Position numbers and translations under genes: made by a program
Notes under the pieces: model-generated
What the model saw: the letters and a program-made list of their open reading frames with translations, nothing else
Told to the model about the DNA's origin: nothing
Databases searched by the model: none
Shown: piece by piece, positions 6,180 to 9,359 of the stretch
How the letters are laid out: every line of letters begins with the position of its first letter
Position numbering within the stretch: the stretch's first letter is position 1
Assembly (NCBI GenBank): GCA_021829055.1
Contig: JAJZCS010000058.1
Span: 1 to 9,359, forward strand
Direction: 5' to 3'
Source: Pseudomonadota bacterium
Lineage (GTDB): Bacteria; Pseudomonadota; Alphaproteobacteria; Acetobacterales; Acetobacteraceae
Length of the DNA: 9,359 nt

Positions 6180-9100
6180 TCATTCTGCAGCCAGAGCTGC
6201 GGTTGACGATCCGGTAAGACGGACGGCTGTCTTCAGATCAACTGACAGGATCCGGGATACGCCACGCTCCTGCATCGTCACACCGAAGATACGATCCATC
6301 CGGGCCATTGTCAGGTGATGGTGGGTGATTACAATGAATCGTGTTCCGGTTTCGCGTTCTACGTCGTTCAGCAACGCGCAGAACCGTTCCACATTCGCGT
6401 CATCAAGCGGCGCATCAACCTCATCTAGGATCGCAACCGGCGCTGGATTGCAGCGAAAGGCGGCAAAAATCAGTGATATTGCGGTAAGCGCTTGCTCGCC
6501 ACCCGACAGTAACGACAGCGCGGCTAGTTTTTTTCCAGGTGGTTCCGCAAAAATCTCTAGGCCGGCCTCTAAAGGGTCATCGGATCCAACCAACGCGAGA
6601 TGCGCCCGGCCGCCCCCGAACATGCGCCGGAAAAGGGCTTGGAAATGTCGGTCGATCTCGACGAACTGAGCCCGTATTCGCTGCCGCCCTTCCGTATTCA
6701 GGTGCCCAATTGAACCGCGTAGCTTGGCGATTGCCGATGTAATCTCCTCCTGTTCGCACGCGAGTTTTCGTAGCTTATCCTCGATTTCGGTTGCCTCAAT
6801 TTCCGCGCGCAAATTGACGGGCCCCATGTCTTCCCGTTCGCGGGTCAAGCGCTCAAACCGCTTGCGCGTGCGTTCCATGCCCGCATCACTGATCTCGGCC
6901 ACCTCAGGCAACGCCGGTTCTGCTCCGAGGCGGGAATGAACGCGCTCCTTAACAATGGACCAGAGATGATCGGCTTGAACTGCTGCCGCCTCAGCTGTCT
7001 TTAGTTTCTCTTCAGCTACAGCCAACGCGGCGCTGGCGGATGTTGCTACATCCAAAGCCTCTCTCGCCGCGCGCTCGCCCCCGACCATGTTTGTTGCCGC
7101 TTCGCGATGTGAGATTTCTGCCCCCGAAACAACTGATTCCGCCTCCAGAAGAGCCGCAGTGAGGTTGCTCTCTTTAGTCATGTCATCGCGGCGTTTTTCT
7201 GCCTCGGCGAGGCGCGCCCGTAAGTCGACGATCCGCCCCGTGGCATCGCGTTGTCGGTCGCCCCATTCAACCAACTCGCGTTCGGCCTGTGTACGCCGTT
7301 GCGTCGCGCGTTCCACCTTGTCGCGGAGCTGCGCAAGATGCATTCGTGCTGTCAACTCTGTCCGTTGTGCCTCCGCAAAATCATGGCGCGCCGCCGCCAA
7401 AGCCGTTTCCATTGCTTCCGCCGGTTCAATTGCCGCACGTTTGGCTTCGGCCTGATGGCGCAGTGATTCGGCAGAGCGGAGCTCTATTTTGTGACGCTCG
7501 GACACCTCGATGAGCAACTCGATACGGCTGGCGGCACGCTCGGCCTCGGCCTCAACCTTTCCTACAACGTTTCGTGCCGAGTCAGCTTCGGCTCGACCAG
7601 TGTCGACGCGTTTTTCGGCGTCCTGGCACGCCGAATGAACACGTTGTTCCTCAAGCCGCGCCGCCGTTTCGGCCTCTTGCGCCAGCCGGCGGGCCGTAGC
7701 GGCATTTTCTGCCATTGCAGCCGCTTGGTTATGCCCTCGGCGCAATACCTCGAGTCGGTTGCGCTGCTCCAGCCGCGCTGCCGCCTCGTTGGGCGCTCCC
7801 GGGCGTATCGTATAGCCGTCCCAGCGCCAGAGAGCGCCATCTCGGCGGACCAATGCTTCCCCAGGGCGCAAGCGGGCCTGTAGCGGTGCACCATCTTCAT
7901 CGTCGGCGAGAAGTCGGATATACGCGAGCGCACGCCCCAAGGCAGGGGGTGCCTTGACGCATTGTGTCAGAGCCGGCGCGGGGGTGGATTGCAAAAGGCC
8001 TAGCTCGCCATTCTTCAAGTCGTCAGGAGTTGGTAATTGCCGCCAATATCGCGAAGCCGCCGGATCGATCCCGGCGGACAATTCCTCATTGAGCGCGGCT
8101 CCGAGGGCTTTTTCTAGTCCAGGACTGATCTCCACCTGATCCAGAATCGGTACAGAATCGCGACCAAATTGCTGCGCCAGCAACCCCATCAATGCGTCAT
8201 GCTCTGCAAGCAGGCGCGTAGCCGCTGCTTCGGCGTTGACCGCAGCTTGCCGCGCTTCCTCATGTACGACTTGGGCGGACATCCTCCGCGATTCGGCATC
8301 CGCCACCTGCCGTCGGAGAGCCGCCAGCGCCGACGCCGCGTCGGCCGATGCCTTTTCAGCTGACAGAAATGATGCGCGAGCGCTTTCCAGCCTTGCTTCC
8401 GGAACCAGAGCGGCTCGGGCAGACTCGACAGCAGAATCCGATTCCTGTGCGCGCCGCCGCGCTTCTTGTTCTGCATGGCGAGCTGCGACGAGAGAACGTT
8501 CGGCAACGTCTTCCGTTGCCTTGTGCCGCGCCATCGCTTCCGCCGCCGTCCGAACTTTGTCTTCTGCCTCCCTGACGTGGGGAGCTATTTCTTCCAGAGA
8601 CTTTTCCACCGCGACGATCAATGCTGGTCCTTCGCGTAGCGTTTCATCCAAAACAAGCGTCTCGTCGCGAAGGCGGGAAATGGCACCTGCGGCGTCATTC
8701 TCGATCCGCTGCGCGTGTGCCAGGTCGCGGGTAAGTTGCTCGACCTGCTGCTGAGCGTGGGTGCGCGCGGCTTCGGCCGCACGGACCGATGCGACCGCCT
8801 GATCCACCTGCAGGCGGGCCCGCTCCAAAGCAGACCGGAATTTGGCCTCGGTTTCACGCAACTCTGCCAGGATTCTGTCCCGCCGCTCGAGTTCCGTCCG
8901 TGCAACCTCTTGCGCTTCCAAAGTTGTCTTTAGATGTTCGTGCGCCTGCACTGCCGTTGCCCGCATCGTCGCGCGTTGTCGCGCGGCCAAAGCATGTTCG
9001 ATCGCTATCGATTCCAGCTCCGCTGCCTTGATCGCGGTCGAGAGGTTTCGATACCGGGCGGCTTGCCGCGCCTGCCGACGAATTTCGGAAAGCCGATTTT

Positions 9101-9359
9101 CGTGATCGACACATGTTTCCTCTGCCCGTGCCAAGTTCTGCTCAGCTGCTCGGAGTTTGAGTTCCGCCTCATGCCGGCGTGCCTGTAATCCCGCCACGCC
9201 GGCCGCTTCCTCGAGAATGGTCCGACGTTCTTCCGGCTTTGCTTCCACTAATGCGGCTACACGGCTTTGACTTATGATCCCGGCACTTCGCGCGCCGGAG
9301 CCGAGGTCTGCGAACAGTGTCGCCACGTCACGTGCCCGCAGCTCCCGGCCATTCACCCG
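6180..9359 (-). CDS. smc: Chromosome segregation protein SMC, 5' end outside the window
   Basis: SMC is the ATPase core of the bacterial condensin-like complex with ScpA and ScpB, which compacts and separates replicated chromosomes. The 1059 visible residues lack roughly the first 110, including Walker A, which lie beyond base 9359; the frame is open to the edge. Visible in order: the N-head segment SGARSAGIISQSRVAALVEAKPEERR and EEAAGVAG; coiled coil from about residue 55 to 390; a hinge domain at about 390-525 beginning near LLAQQFGRDSVPIL; the returning coiled coil to about 895; and the C-head with the ABC signature LSGGE near residue 951 (6495-6509), then Walker B and D-loop in AILDEVDAPLDDAN near 975. 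RecN and other SMC-like proteins are excluded by the hinge and length. It ends about 250 bases before atpI. Confidence 0.96.
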   Translation of the reverse strand, partial: RVNGRELRARDVATLFADLGSGARSAGIISQSRVAALVEAKPEERRTILEEAAGVAGLQARRHEAELKLRAAEQNLARAEETCVDHENRLSEIRRQARQAARYRNLSTAIKAAELESIAIEHALAARQRATMRATAVQAHEHLKTTLEAQEVARTELERRDRILAELRETEAKFRSALERARLQVDQAVASVRAAEAARTHAQQQVEQLTRDLAHAQRIENDAAGAISRLRDETLVLDETLREGPALIVAVEKSLEEIAPHVREAEDKVRTAAEAMARHKATEDVAERSLVAARHAEQEARRRAQESDSAVESARAALVPEARLESARASFLSAEKASADAASALAALRRQVADAESRRMSAQVVHEEARQAAVNAEAAATRLLAEHDALMGLLAQQFGRDSVPILDQVEISPGLEKALGAALNEELSAGIDPAASRYWRQLPTPDDLKNGELGLLQSTPAPALTQCVKAPPALGRALAYIRLLADDEDGAPLQARLRPGEALVRRDGALWRWDGYTIRPGAPNEAAARLEQRNRLEVLRRGHNQAAAMAENAATARRLAQEAETAARLEEQRVHSACQDAEKRVDTGRAEADSARNVVGKVEAEAERAASRIELLIEVSERHKIELRSAESLRHQAEAKRAAIEPAEAMETALAAARHDFAEAQRTELTARMHLAQLRDKVERATQRRTQAERELVEWGDRQRDATGRIVDLRARLAEAEKRRDDMTKESNLTAALLEAESVVSGAEISHREAATNMVGGERAAREALDVATSASAALAVAEEKLKTAEAAAVQADHLWSIVKERVHSRLGAEPALPEVAEISDAGMERTRKRFERLTREREDMGPVNLRAEIEATEIEDKLRKLACEQEEITSAIAKLRGSIGHLNTEGRQRIRAQFVEIDRHFQALFRRMFGGGRAHLALVGSDDPLEAGLEIFAEPPGKKLAALSLLSGGEQALTAISLIFAAFRCNPAPVAILDEVDAPLDDANVERFCALLNDVERETGTRFIVITHHHLTMARMDRIFGVTMQERGVSRILSVDLKTAVRLTGSSTAALAAE

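Overview
The window looks like chromosomal core DNA from an alphaproteobacterium, most likely Rhodospirillales or Acetobacteraceae-like. The evidence is a moderately GC-rich sequence and an F0 ATP synthase cluster with two b-type subunits (b' and b) kept apart from the F1 genes. The PurC, PurS, SMC and exopolyphosphatase sequences are also alphaproteobacterial in style. The genus cannot be fixed from the sequence. Every intact gene lies on the minus strand, so the functional order runs from high to low coordinates.

Layout in transcription order: a 5'-truncated smc (6180-9359); a gap of about 250 bases with a perfect 16-base palindrome close to atpI; the F0 cluster atpI, atpB, atpE, atpF', atpF (5933 down to 3413); a 126-base gap; purC and purS, overlapping by ATGA (3286 down to 2286); a 640-base gap holding the wreck of an IS5-family insertion sequence on the plus strand (about 1834-2162); and a ppx/gppA-family exopolyphosphatase gene (1645 down to 143). 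Bases 1-142 hold no gene I can support.

The five atp genes encode the membrane sector of the F-type ATP synthase: the assembly factor AtpI, subunit a, the c-ring subunit and the b'/b peripheral stalk. The F1 genes are not here, as is usual in alphaproteobacteria. Tight spacing and Shine-Dalgarno sequences that overlap or sit beside the upstream stop codons indicate one transcript. purC and purS are translationally coupled and serve de novo purine synthesis. purQ, which commonly follows purS, is missing. The gene order breaks just where the IS remnant lies, which suggests a past rearrangement.

I found no new defence, mobile or biosynthetic system. The items worth a second look are small: the internally deleted IS5 transposase with a 10-G tract before its start codon, a 20-base near-repeat shared by atpF and atpF', the palindrome before atpI, paired inverted repeats in the atpB-atpE gap, and the purS/purQ synteny break.
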